Of a DNA stretch of 64,000 nucleotides, positions 44,072-52,180 are shown in pieces. The position numbers and the translations under genes were made by a program. The notes under the pieces were generated by a model. That model was not told the DNA's origin and made no database searches. It saw only the letters and a program-made list of their open reading frames with translations. Numbering within the stretch: the stretch's first letter is position 1; every line of letters starts with the position of its first letter. Origin of the DNA: Candidatus Aquidulcis sp. (GTDB lineage: Bacteria; Chloroflexota; Anaerolineae; UBA4142); the NCBI GenBank assembly GCA_020723345.1, contig DYJA01000001.1:55602-119601 (forward strand), read 5' to 3'.

Positions 44072-46024
44072 TCACGGTGTCGCAATCATGAATGTCTGAA
44101 TGGACAGGAAGGTTATATTTTGGTCGGTTACTAATTCTTCACCATTCGCCGGATTGTACACGACGATTATCAGCCGATGCGTTCCCGGCGCGGCATCCGG
44201 CGGAACAAAAAAGCCGGCGTCGTCTTGGACGATTTCACCCGGCGCCCAACCGATCGTCGGACGCAAGCCGTTTGCCGGTTCCGCGTCGCGCTGGTAGACG
44301 ACGCGGTCTTGCGCGTCCACCACACGCAGCGAAATCGTAAACCGCGCGCTGAGCGATTGCGGCGCGCGCCACGCCAGCATCAATAATCCGAAATCGCCTG
44401 CGCGCAAATTCGTCGCCGGAAATACCGCGTGACTTTGTAATTCGATCGCGCGTCCGTCGCCGTCACGGAACGACGCGCGCGACGTGACGACCGGCGCTCC
44501 GCAATTTGCAATTTGCAATTCGCAATTCACCACACGCCACAACTCGCCAACGCGCGTCAGACGAAATTCGTCCGCCAGCGCGCCGAGCGTTTCCGTTTCG
44601 CGCGGATGCACGGTGAGATAGACCGGACGACCTGCGCGCACCGCGCGCTCGATGTCGGCTTGCCGCGAACCGTACAGCGTCAAACTCACCTGCTCTTGTT
44701 TGACGATCACTTTCCAGCGTTCGAGATCGGTGCGCCGGTTGTCGACGTACTGCGCGTACTCCAGCGGCGTCAGCGTTTCCCAGGGTCCGACGATCAGCGC
44801 GTTTTGCTCCAACGGTTGCGCCAAGTTTTCATTCCAAGTTGTGATCGCCTCAGTCCGATGGCTGAAATCGTTTTGGACATAGTTGCTCGCGAGCAGAAAA
44901 CCCGCCGCGCCGACAAACGCGATTGCGACGACGGCTTGCGCGCCCGCGCGTCGCCTCGCCAGCCAATCCCACGCGATAGCGATCCCGACGCCGACGAAAA
45001 ACAGGAACGTGATGTACGACGGCAGAAAAAATTTTTCGACGTCAATCGTCCAAAAGAAAACGCAGAACGCGCTGTTGCCGATGTTCGCGAGCGCGATGAA
45101 GAGCAACGCTTCGCGCGCGGGCAACGCGCGCTGCCAGCCGCGCGGCGTGCGATCGAGCGCGAGTGCAAGTATGCCGATCAATCCGGCGACGAGACCGAGC
45201 GGCGTGAACTGTTCGATCAGCAGCGGAATGTACAAATCGGTGACGCGGCTGATGAGCCAATCGAGCGGACCATAGCGCATCCAGCGGCTCGCGTTCCCCG
45301 CGAGGATCATATCGCTAAAATCTTTGAGGTGAAACTCGACGCCCACGTCGCTGTCGCCGCGCCAAAAGACATAGCCGTACAACAAGAGCGGCGCAACGAA
45401 CGCGACAGCGAGCGTGAGCAAGCGACGCGGTTGAAAAAGCGCGGCGCGCTCTTTCCACAAAACCAGGAACGCAATCGCCGGAGCGAACCAGATCATCGTC
45501 CGGTGATTCGTCAAACTGAGTCCGACGAGAAAGACCGGCACGCTGAGATCAACTTTGCCGATCCGCCAGAGGAAAAAGAAGAGCGCGACCAGCACGACGA
45601 AAAATGAGTTGAGCGTGTACGGGCGCGGAATGATCGCCTGCGACCATTCGACGCGCGAGACCGCGAGCAACAGCGCGCCCAGCAGCGCGACCCAGCGATT
45701 GCCGACAAGAAATCGCGTGAAGACGAAAATCGCGACGACGGCGAGCGCGCCCCAAAACGCCGCGAACAAATTCGCGCGCGTCGCCAGCGTGCCAACGGGA
45801 ACGAGCATCGTCCAGAGTTTGCCGAGCAAAAAGAAGAGCGGGTAGCCGGTGTGACTGACGCCCAAGCGCGCGATGTTCGTTTGAAACTCGCCTTCGTCGC
45901 CGTCGAGCAAACCGGGCGCGGCAGTGCGCGCGTAGAGCGCGAGCGCCGCGATGAAGAGCGCAAGCGCGATGAGGTGATCACGTGATACGTGATACGTGAG
46001 GCGTGAGGCGTGAGGAACCTTCAT
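44072..46024 (-). CDS. DUF2723/PMT-like membrane glycosyltransferase
   Basis: The 650-residue protein has GLLDGDEGEFQTNIARLGVSHTGYPLFFLLGKLW, the DUF2723 (TMEM260-like) start with the acidic catalytic loop and the GYPL motif. A membrane core follows to about residue 390. The extracytoplasmic end has a periplasmic region and a diverged YTVF-type domain (ARFTISLRVVDAQDRVVYQ). The first residues MKVPHASRLTYHVSRD are encoded by a tandem repeat array (45978-46018) that runs through the overlapping start codon (ATGA with the upstream gene). Residues VVNCELQIANCGAPVV come from another array at 44500-44530. Confidence 0.85.
   Translation of the reverse strand: MKVPHASRLTYHVSRDHLIALALFIAALALYARTAAPGLLDGDEGEFQTNIARLGVSHTGYPLFFLLGKLWTMLVPVGTLATRANLFAAFWGALAVVAIFVFTRFLVGNRWVALLGALLLAVSRVEWSQAIIPRPYTLNSFFVVLVALFFFLWRIGKVDLSVPVFLVGLSLTNHRTMIWFAPAIAFLVLWKERAALFQPRRLLTLAVAFVAPLLLYGYVFWRGDSDVGVEFHLKDFSDMILAGNASRWMRYGPLDWLISRVTDLYIPLLIEQFTPLGLVAGLIGILALALDRTPRGWQRALPAREALLFIALANIGNSAFCVFFWTIDVEKFFLPSYITFLFFVGVGIAIAWDWLARRRAGAQAVVAIAFVGAAGFLLASNYVQNDFSHRTEAITTWNENLAQPLEQNALIVGPWETLTPLEYAQYVDNRRTDLERWKVIVKQEQVSLTLYGSRQADIERAVRAGRPVYLTVHPRETETLGALADEFRLTRVGELWRVVNCELQIANCGAPVVTSRASFRDGDGRAIELQSHAVFPATNLRAGDFGLLMLAWRAPQSLSARFTISLRVVDAQDRVVYQRDAEPANGLRPTIGWAPGEIVQDDAGFFVPPDAAPGTHRLIIVVYNPANGEELVTDQNITFLSIQTFMIATP
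44500..44530. repeat. GCAATTT tandem repeat in frame
   Basis: Four units of the type GCAATTT/GCAATTC are read in frame as NCELQIANC in the DUF2723-like protein. Confidence 0.75.
45978..46018. repeat. ACGTGAT/GCGTGAG tandem repeats forming a protein N-terminus
   Basis: Six 7-bp units (three ACGTGAT-like, three GCGTGAG-like) lie directly after the start codon of the DUF2723-like gene. They encode its first hydrophilic residues before the membrane helix. Confidence 0.8.
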
Positions 46025-47874
46025 TTTGCGGCAACCTCAATTTGCCCGATGAATGGCGTGATGATTTCCCCGCGCGGATCGCGCGCGACAAGATCGCGCC
46101 GGCTCAGTCGCTCGAACACGATGATTTCGAGTTGCGCGAGCGGCGTGTCGGGCGCATCGGCATTGATCGGCAGCCAGTACGCATCGCGAATGATCTGTCC
46201 CGCGTACCATAACCGCGTCGGCAACATTCCATGCCCCGGATAACTATTGCGCGCGCCGATGACGCGTTGCTGCGCGTCCAGCACGCGAATCCCAATCGAG
46301 TAATCTTCGTCCAGCGATGCGAGCGATTGCCAGTACAGCGTCAATTCGATTGCGCCGCCGGGCGTAACGCGCCGCGATGAGGCGTCGTAGCCGAGTAGTT
46401 TGATTTTGTCATCATACGAAATATCTACGCGGTTCGGTATCTGCGGAATCGCGTTTTCGTTCAGCGTTGGCGGATACGCGTACGCCGGTTGCAGAATTAG
46501 AAACGGCGCGAGCGCGGCGAGCGCAAATAGGAAAATGACAAATGACAAATGCGTGAAAGGTGATGCGTGTTGCGTGATGCGTGCTGCGTGAAATCGAAAA
46601 TCGAAAATCGAAAATTGCGCGAGTCCGGAGACGAGCAACACGGCGAGGGCGGGCAGCGCAGGAAAGAAGAGTCGCCCGTGCGGCGCTTGCGTTGACTGCA
46701 TCCAATAAATCAGCGCGCCCAGCATAATGGCAAGCCATCCCATCAAGCCGATGAATTTTGAATTTTGAATTTTGAATTTTGAATTACGAATTCCCAGCAA
46801 CCATCCAATAACGCCCAACGCGACAAAAATTTCAATCGCCGTGTAAATCAGCGGCTGCGCGCGCACATTCCCCCAGCCGAATCCAACCCAAAACGTTTCC
46901 CACACTTCGCGCAACTGTGCGAGCAATTGATCGAACGGCATCGGCGCGGCGCGGAGGTGAAAAATTTCGTTCATGCGCGCGGTGCCGGTTAATTCGCCGT
47001 ACAAAAACAGATTGCGCGCGTACCACCAACCGGCGACAAGGAGAAAGGCGCCAAAGAAACAAAGCAGCGACGCCCTGAATTCGGAATTCAAAATTCGGAA
47101 TTCGAAATTTGGGCGGCGTAGATCGCGATAAACAACGAATAGCAAAACAAGCATGGCGAGAATTGTTAGCCCCAAGCCGCTAACTTTCGCGAGCGCGGCA
47201 AGTCCGCACGCGACGCCAAGCACAAGCGCGGTCTGCGGTCGATGGTCGGCGGTCGACAGCCGCGTCATCAACCACAATGTCAACGCGCTCAGCGCGACAA
47301 TCGTGCTGTCGTTGCTCACCGCGCTGCTGACGAAAAGAAACTGCGGAACGAACGCGACGACTGCCGCCGCGCTCGCCGCGAGAAATCGTTGCGCGGGAAA
47401 ATTTTCCAACGCAAGCAAGTACGTGAACAGCACCGCGAGCGCGCCCATCACCACCGATAGCCAGCGCGCGATGTGAATGGCGAGCGTCGCGCCGCGATAT
47501 GGAAAATTTTCGAGCGACGTGTGGATGAAAAGGTTCTTGTTGTCGTTGACGATGCCGGGAACATTATAACCGTAATGCGGATTTTCCCAAACGATGCCGG
47601 GAAAATCGGATGTGTCGATCCAAAACGTCGCGCCTGCCGCGAGCCAATAGTACAGCGGCGGCTGACTCCCTTCCTGCCGCGCGAGATGCGTCAGCGGTTC
47701 CGCTTGCACCGGCAAACCGCGCCCGGTCGCGACGTGCTGCACGAATGCGAAATGCCACTGCTCGTCCGGCGCTTCAAACAGCGGCGTCGTCGTACTGTAG
47801 ACGATGCCGAGCGCGACGAACAATGCCAGGACGACAACGATTTCGCGATGCACGCGGAGGGTCTGCCGAATCAT
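46021..47874 (-). CDS. GT39-like membrane glycosyltransferase with YTVF-type domain
   Basis: The 617-residue protein has LFEAPDEQWHFAFVQHVATGRGLPVQ and EGSQPPLYYWLAAGATFWIDT, close to the same segments in the 21908-24340 and 49781-52180 proteins. The three form one subgroup. A membrane core runs to about residue 450. The C-terminal domain is diverged (DYSIGIRVLDAQQRVIGARN). Three A/T-rich tandem arrays are read in frame (46533-46617, 46751-46793, 47081-47112), placing RNSKFKIQNSKF-type stretches between membrane segments. I chose the ATG at 47874, overlapping the upstream stop by one nucleotide (TGATG). GTG at 47880 is possible. Confidence 0.83.
   Translation of the reverse strand: MIRQTLRVHREIVVVLALFVALGIVYSTTTPLFEAPDEQWHFAFVQHVATGRGLPVQAEPLTHLARQEGSQPPLYYWLAAGATFWIDTSDFPGIVWENPHYGYNVPGIVNDNKNLFIHTSLENFPYRGATLAIHIARWLSVVMGALAVLFTYLLALENFPAQRFLAASAAAVVAFVPQFLFVSSAVSNDSTIVALSALTLWLMTRLSTADHRPQTALVLGVACGLAALAKVSGLGLTILAMLVLLFVVYRDLRRPNFEFRILNSEFRASLLCFFGAFLLVAGWWYARNLFLYGELTGTARMNEIFHLRAAPMPFDQLLAQLREVWETFWVGFGWGNVRAQPLIYTAIEIFVALGVIGWLLGIRNSKFKIQNSKFIGLMGWLAIMLGALIYWMQSTQAPHGRLFFPALPALAVLLVSGLAQFSIFDFRFHAARITQHASPFTHLSFVIFLFALAALAPFLILQPAYAYPPTLNENAIPQIPNRVDISYDDKIKLLGYDASSRRVTPGGAIELTLYWQSLASLDEDYSIGIRVLDAQQRVIGARNSYPGHGMLPTRLWYAGQIIRDAYWLPINADAPDTPLAQLEIIVFERLSRRDLVARDPRGEIITPFIGQIEVAAK
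46533..46617. repeat. Mixed short tandem repeats in frame
   Basis: Units GACAAAT, then GTGATGC/GTGCTGC, then three AATCGAA-type units follow each other and encode HASPFTHLSFVIF and FSIFDFRFHAAR in the glycosyltransferase. Confidence 0.78.
46751..46793. repeat. TTTTGAA tandem repeat in frame
   Basis: Five units of TTTTGAA/TTACGAA are read as RNSKFKIQNSKF in the same protein, next to a membrane segment. Confidence 0.8.
47081..47112. repeat. GAATTCGGAATTCAAAA repeat in frame
   Basis: Alternating GAATTC and AAAATTC units are read in frame as FEFRILNSEFR in a loop of the same protein. Confidence 0.78.
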
Positions 47875-49784
47875 CACCACTCGACCTCGAACAACGGGAC
47901 GCGATTTTGTGGAAACGCTTTGCCGCGCGCATCAACCACGACGAGTCGCTCGCGCGTTTGTGAATCGTACATGCCAACTTCCAAAAAATATTTTCCCGAC
48001 GGCGCGTCGGCGGGAATTGTCAATGCGTACTCGTCCACGATGATCGTGTCGGTTTCCCAATCGGTCGTGAGATACGTTCCGCTGACCGGCGGGTTGTCCT
48101 GTTGACTCCACAATTTCCCATCGGCGTCGTAAAGATGAACGAATACGGTTGCCGCGCGCGCCGGACGCGTGATCGCTTGCCAGTACAGCGTCACGCGCAC
48201 GGTCATTCCCGGTCGCGCGATTTTTCCGCGCGTCTCGGAATCGAACGCGCGCAAGCGAATTTGTCCGGCGAACGTCGCGTTGATCGGTTCGGCTTGGCGC
48301 AACGCGACCGACGCGGGTAGATAGAGCGCGAGGCGCAAGCCGCGCGGTTCGGACGCGCTGACGAGGCGCGCGTGACGCCGCAGCCAGGTTTCGACCACGC
48401 CGTCGGTGTCCCAGGTGGAGTACGGCGCGGCTTGGAACCACACGCGCGCGTACTTCGCCGTCACGCGTTGCAAATCGGCGTTGACCTCCGCTATCGTCGC
48501 GGAACCCGAACGCGGCAGCAGCACGCGCGGCATGCGATCTTGCAAATAGTACGGCAACGCGGGATCGGGATAATTTTGGATCAAGACATCGCCGGGCTGT
48601 GCTTGCTCGTTGAGCGTTTGCATAAAGGTATGCCAATCCGGACTGCGCGCAAATTCGGGTACGTGAAAATAGTTGTTGAGCGCGTAACCGTCGGCGATCA
48701 CAATGAACGCGGCGGCAACAATCGCGATCCAGCGGCGCCACGGCGAGTCCCAGAGATTCGCGAGACCGCGCGCGACGAGTAGCGAGAACGCGGCGGAAAT
48801 GTACAGGACGTAGCGTTCGTCGAACAATGGAAAGCGGACGAGTGAATAAGTGAAGAACGCGCCCATCGGCACGCCGAGAAAAATTACCAACGCGACGCGT
48901 CCCGCGCCTTCCGCCGAATTTTGAGCGAACGCGCCGTACAGAAAAATCGCGAGAAAGCCGAGCGACAGTAGCGTGCCAATTGTCGGCTCGACCCAGGCGG
49001 GCGCCATCCGCGTATCGGTGCGTCCGACCGTAAATGTGACGAGCGCGCGCTGGCACATTTCCAACAACGACAGCGGCGGAATGAAATCGGAATGAAAAGT
49101 CGTCAGCAAAGGCAACGCGACGATCACCCAGGGCAGAAAAAGGATCGCGATCGCGCTCGCGCTCGCCGCAAATGCAAAGCGCATGGTTGCGCGCAAATCG
49201 ATCGGCCGCGTGAAGATCCAATAAATCCAGAGGATTCCTTGCGCGAGTAGGATGAACGCGAAGAAGTAATGAAAGTACAATCCGACTGCGCTGGCAATAA
49301 TGTACGCGATCCAGTGCGCCCCCCGCGCGCCTGGTTTGATCAGATGTAGAAATAAGTTGAACGAGACGAGTGTCGTCACGGTAAGCGCGGAGTACATATA
49401 AACATCTTGCGCGTCCCAGATCAGAAACGGATTGAGCGCGATCAACGCTGCACCGATCAACGCGATTTGCGGTCGACGCGGAAAAAGTTGTCTGCCCAGC
49501 GCGTACGTAAGCGCAACGCTCAAGACGCCGACAAAAATCGCGGGAAAACGCGCGGCGAGTTCCGAGATGCCGGCTGCCAGCATCCAGAAATGCAGGATGA
49601 GAAAATAGAGCGGCATGTGCGGATCGCTCGTGACAAACACACGTACGATGTCCTGCAGGTCTTGCCGCGCGAGGAACAAACTTGACGCTTCATCCGCGCG
49701 CAGCGGCATTTCTGCCGCGCGATAAAAACGGAGCGCGGCAGCAAGCACAAGAATCGCGAGCAATGCCCAGCGCGCGCGCGTCAT
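47874..49784 (-). CDS. GT39/ArnT-like membrane glycosyltransferase with YTVF-type domain
   Basis: The 636-residue protein begins ALRFYRAAEMPLRADEASSLFLARQD, where ADE is the catalytic acidic loop of PMT_2 family enzymes. DPHMPLYFLILHFWM and IALNPFLIWDAQDVYMYSALTVTTLVSFNLFL follow, both classic for GT39 relatives. The C-terminal part (about 500-630) has the domain AATVFVHLYDADGKLWSQQD to LEVGMYDSQTRERLVVVD. The ATG at 49784 overlaps the upstream stop (ATGA). The longer frame to 49946 is only the reverse reading of the previous gene's end. Confidence 0.87.
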   Translation of the reverse strand: MTRARWALLAILVLAAALRFYRAAEMPLRADEASSLFLARQDLQDIVRVFVTSDPHMPLYFLILHFWMLAAGISELAARFPAIFVGVLSVALTYALGRQLFPRRPQIALIGAALIALNPFLIWDAQDVYMYSALTVTTLVSFNLFLHLIKPGARGAHWIAYIIASAVGLYFHYFFAFILLAQGILWIYWIFTRPIDLRATMRFAFAASASAIAILFLPWVIVALPLLTTFHSDFIPPLSLLEMCQRALVTFTVGRTDTRMAPAWVEPTIGTLLSLGFLAIFLYGAFAQNSAEGAGRVALVIFLGVPMGAFFTYSLVRFPLFDERYVLYISAAFSLLVARGLANLWDSPWRRWIAIVAAAFIVIADGYALNNYFHVPEFARSPDWHTFMQTLNEQAQPGDVLIQNYPDPALPYYLQDRMPRVLLPRSGSATIAEVNADLQRVTAKYARVWFQAAPYSTWDTDGVVETWLRRHARLVSASEPRGLRLALYLPASVALRQAEPINATFAGQIRLRAFDSETRGKIARPGMTVRVTLYWQAITRPARAATVFVHLYDADGKLWSQQDNPPVSGTYLTTDWETDTIIVDEYALTIPADAPSGKYFLEVGMYDSQTRERLVVVDARGKAFPQNRVPLFEVEW

Positions 49785-52180
49785 CGTCCGGCTCCACGCC
49801 AATTGATTTCGACGTGATCGCTGTCGCCGACCGGCAGGCGTTCGCCGGTGTCCGCGCGATACAACCCAACGATGATGCGCTGCGCGCTCGTGCCCGGCGC
49901 AAGCGCGAGCGTGTAATCGTCGCGCACTTGTTCGCCCGTGTCCCACAACGAAGTTGGATAGGGGCGTGGCTGCCGATCCGCTTGCGCGATGATTTTGCCG
50001 TTCGCATCGAGCGCGTGGACGAATACGGTGTAATCGCGATCCGGCGCCGCGCGCGCGCGCCAGTACAACGTCAGTTCAAGTGTGTCTTGATTCGCGCTCA
50101 AGTCGTACCCGGTCAATTCGATTTGATGCCCGAAATTCGCGTCGACGCGCGTGCGCGGCGTGAACGCGGCGCGCTCCGCGTCGCGCGGCGCGATTTTTAT
50201 CGCGGTCAACTCCACGTGGCTTTCGTCGCCGCCAGATAATTGCAGCCGTTCGCCCGGTTTGCCAACCGGATACGCGCCCACTTGTATCTCGTATTTGCCC
50301 GACGGCGCGTTCGGCGCGATCGGAATTTGGACGACATCGCGCAGCGTATCGCCGGGTTTCCAGTACACCGTCGGAAACGCGCCGCGCGCCGGAATTACAT
50401 CTGCGCCGCCCGCGCTGCGATTGTCTTGCGCGATCACGTGAACGAACACGCGGTACGATTCGTTCATCGGCGCGAGCGCGCGCCAATAGAGCGCGACGCG
50501 CAGCGTGTCGCCGGGTTTCGCCGCGCGCGTTTCGAGATCGTAGCCGAGCAGTTGAAATCGATCCGCAAAAGTCGCCTGCGCCGGATTCGCAATGCGCGCG
50601 AGGTCGTTTGGCGATAGCAGCGCCGGTCGCGCGTACGCGGGCAGAGTGTACGCGAAGGGGACGAAGAGTGCGAGTGTAAAAAATGCGGAAATGACAAATG
50701 AGCAAATGACAAATGACAAATTCGTAATTCGAAATTCAAAATCCTGCCCTGAGCCAAGTCGAAGGGTCGAAATTCGGATGACGAAACGCGCGAACTCGAC
50801 TAATCCGGCGACAAGAAACAGCGCGATGATGCTGATCGCGGGAAAGAGGTAACGTCCTTGATCTGCGCCGGTGGTTGTGCGGATGAATTGAATTTGCGCG
50901 ACGAGAATGAACGCGAGCCACGCGCCCAACACGAGAATCGAATCTCGAATCTCGAATCTCGAATCTCGAATGATTGAGAGAATCATCCCGACGAAAGCGA
51001 CGGACGTCAGTACGCCCAGCGTGATCAAAATCGCTGGCGAAAAATCGCTGGGTGTTGGTCCACCCCAAAAGGTTTGCCACAGCCATGGCAGCGAAATCTG
51101 AAAAAGTTCTGGCGGCGTGAGCGGTCCCGCGCGCGGAAAAATTGCCGAAGTGATCATCAAACGATACGCGAGCGGATCGCCATAGAGCATTTGATTGCGA
51201 ATAAACCACCATCCGCTGATCAGTGCGATGATTGCGAGCATCGTCGCGTTGCCGATGATCGCGAAACGCGCATCGCGCGCGCGCCACGCGGCGATGATCA
51301 GCACGAGCATCGAAAAAGGAATCAAGCCAAGCGCGCTCGTTTTGGTCAAGATTCCCAAGCCGATCAACGCGCCAAGAAACGCGGCAGATCGTGTCATTGC
51401 GAGGAGCGTCCTGAGCGGAGCGACGTTCGTCGTCGCGGAGTCGAAGGATCGCGACGAAGCAATCCCCATAGTGCGATTTGGAGATTGCTTCGCCGCTGCG
51501 CGGCTCGCAATGACGGTTTGGCGTGCCGTTTTTTCGGTGAGCAAGCGTACCCACATCAGCAACACAAGCGACGAAAACGCCGAAAGCATCGCGTCGTTGG
51601 AGACGAGCGCGCTCGCGAAGAGAAAACTGGGATTGAACGCGACAATCGCGGCGGCGGCGAGACCTGTCAGGTTTCCGAAAACCTGACAGGTCTGGTACGT
51701 TGCCCACACTGTGACCGCGCCGCAAAGAATCGAGAGCAGGCGCGCGAGGTGAACCGCGAGCGTCGTGCGCGTGTACGGAAAATTCTCCGAATCGGTGTGA
51801 TAATAAATGTTGCGCCCGCAGCACGCCGGATCGCCGACGAACGTCGCGGCGTAGTTGCGCCACAAGTGTTGTTCGTGATCCGATGTGTCAATCGGCGCGA
51901 CGACGAGCGCGACGAGTGAATAGTACAACGGCGGCTGCCAGCCCTGATGTCCGGCGATTCCGCCGCCCGGCTCGAACAACTGCACCGGCAGTGCGCGTTG
52001 ATCCGCGATGAATTTGGCGTAGCGAAAATGATCGTCTTCGTCGGGACCTTCAAACAATGGAATGATGATCGAATAGAACAACGCGAGCGCGATAAAGACG
52101 CCGAGCAAAACAATCAATGGCTTGGCGATGCAAAAATTTCTGAATTGCGTTTCGGATTTATTCGCGATTGCCAATTTCAA
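49781..52180 (-). CDS. GT39-like membrane glycosyltransferase with two YTVF-type domains
   Basis: The 799-residue protein has LFEGPDEDDHFRYAKFIADQRALPVQ and GGIAGHQGWQPPLYYSLVALV at the start, a membrane core, and two C-terminal beta domains (YRVFVHVIAQDNRSAGGAD and YTVFVHALDANGKIIAQAD). An in-frame palindromic element at 51392-51514 adds VIASRAAAKQSPNRTMGIAS. A second palindrome at 51661 gives the residues around FGNLTGL, and two further arrays lie at 50688-50745 and 50936-50972. No ATG or GTG precedes the first membrane helix. TTG at 52180, overlapping the upstream gene by 23 nt, is the only plausible start. Confidence 0.83.
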   Translation of the reverse strand: MKLAIANKSETQFRNFCIAKPLIVLLGVFIALALFYSIIIPLFEGPDEDDHFRYAKFIADQRALPVQLFEPGGGIAGHQGWQPPLYYSLVALVVAPIDTSDHEQHLWRNYAATFVGDPACCGRNIYYHTDSENFPYTRTTLAVHLARLLSILCGAVTVWATYQTCQVFGNLTGLAAAAIVAFNPSFLFASALVSNDAMLSAFSSLVLLMWVRLLTEKTARQTVIASRAAAKQSPNRTMGIASSRSFDSATTNVAPLRTLLAMTRSAAFLGALIGLGILTKTSALGLIPFSMLVLIIAAWRARDARFAIIGNATMLAIIALISGWWFIRNQMLYGDPLAYRLMITSAIFPRAGPLTPPELFQISLPWLWQTFWGGPTPSDFSPAILITLGVLTSVAFVGMILSIIRDSRFEIRDSILVLGAWLAFILVAQIQFIRTTTGADQGRYLFPAISIIALFLVAGLVEFARFVIRISTLRLGSGQDFEFRITNLSFVICSFVISAFFTLALFVPFAYTLPAYARPALLSPNDLARIANPAQATFADRFQLLGYDLETRAAKPGDTLRVALYWRALAPMNESYRVFVHVIAQDNRSAGGADVIPARGAFPTVYWKPGDTLRDVVQIPIAPNAPSGKYEIQVGAYPVGKPGERLQLSGGDESHVELTAIKIAPRDAERAAFTPRTRVDANFGHQIELTGYDLSANQDTLELTLYWRARAAPDRDYTVFVHALDANGKIIAQADRQPRPYPTSLWDTGEQVRDDYTLALAPGTSAQRIIVGLYRADTGERLPVGDSDHVEINWRGAGR
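50688..50745. repeat. ACAAATG and ATTCGAA tandem repeats in frame
   Basis: Units GACAAAT, GAGCAAAT and ATTCGTA/ATTCGAA are read as FEFRITNLSFVICSFVI, forming part of a predicted membrane segment. A short CCTGAGC/GTCGAAGG piece follows immediately. Confidence 0.78.
50936..50972. repeat. ATCTCGA tandem repeat in frame
   Basis: Five units of GAATCTC/ATCTCGA encode RDSRFEIRDS in a loop of the glycosyltransferase. Confidence 0.8.
51392..51514. repeat. TGTCATTGCGAGG palindromic element in frame
   Basis: Outer arms TGTCATTGCGAGG and CTCGCAATGAC, inner CGAAGCAATCCCC/GGAGATTGCTTCG, and CCTGAGCGGAGC/GTCGAAGGAT pieces. It is closely similar to the elements at 23779, 29215 and 29908. Confidence 0.88.
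51661..51692. repeat. 14-bp-arm palindrome inside a coding gene
   Basis: Perfect arms GACCTGTCAGGTTT and AAACCTGACAGGTC with loop CCGA are read in frame. The layout and the AGGTTTC/GAAACCT core resemble the metK terminator palindrome at 15585. Confidence 0.8.

Noticed and set aside
46533-46793. Possible CRISPR array
   Set aside because: The repeats are 7-8 bp tandem units without unique spacers of constant length, and they are read in frame within a gene. No cas gene is in the window.
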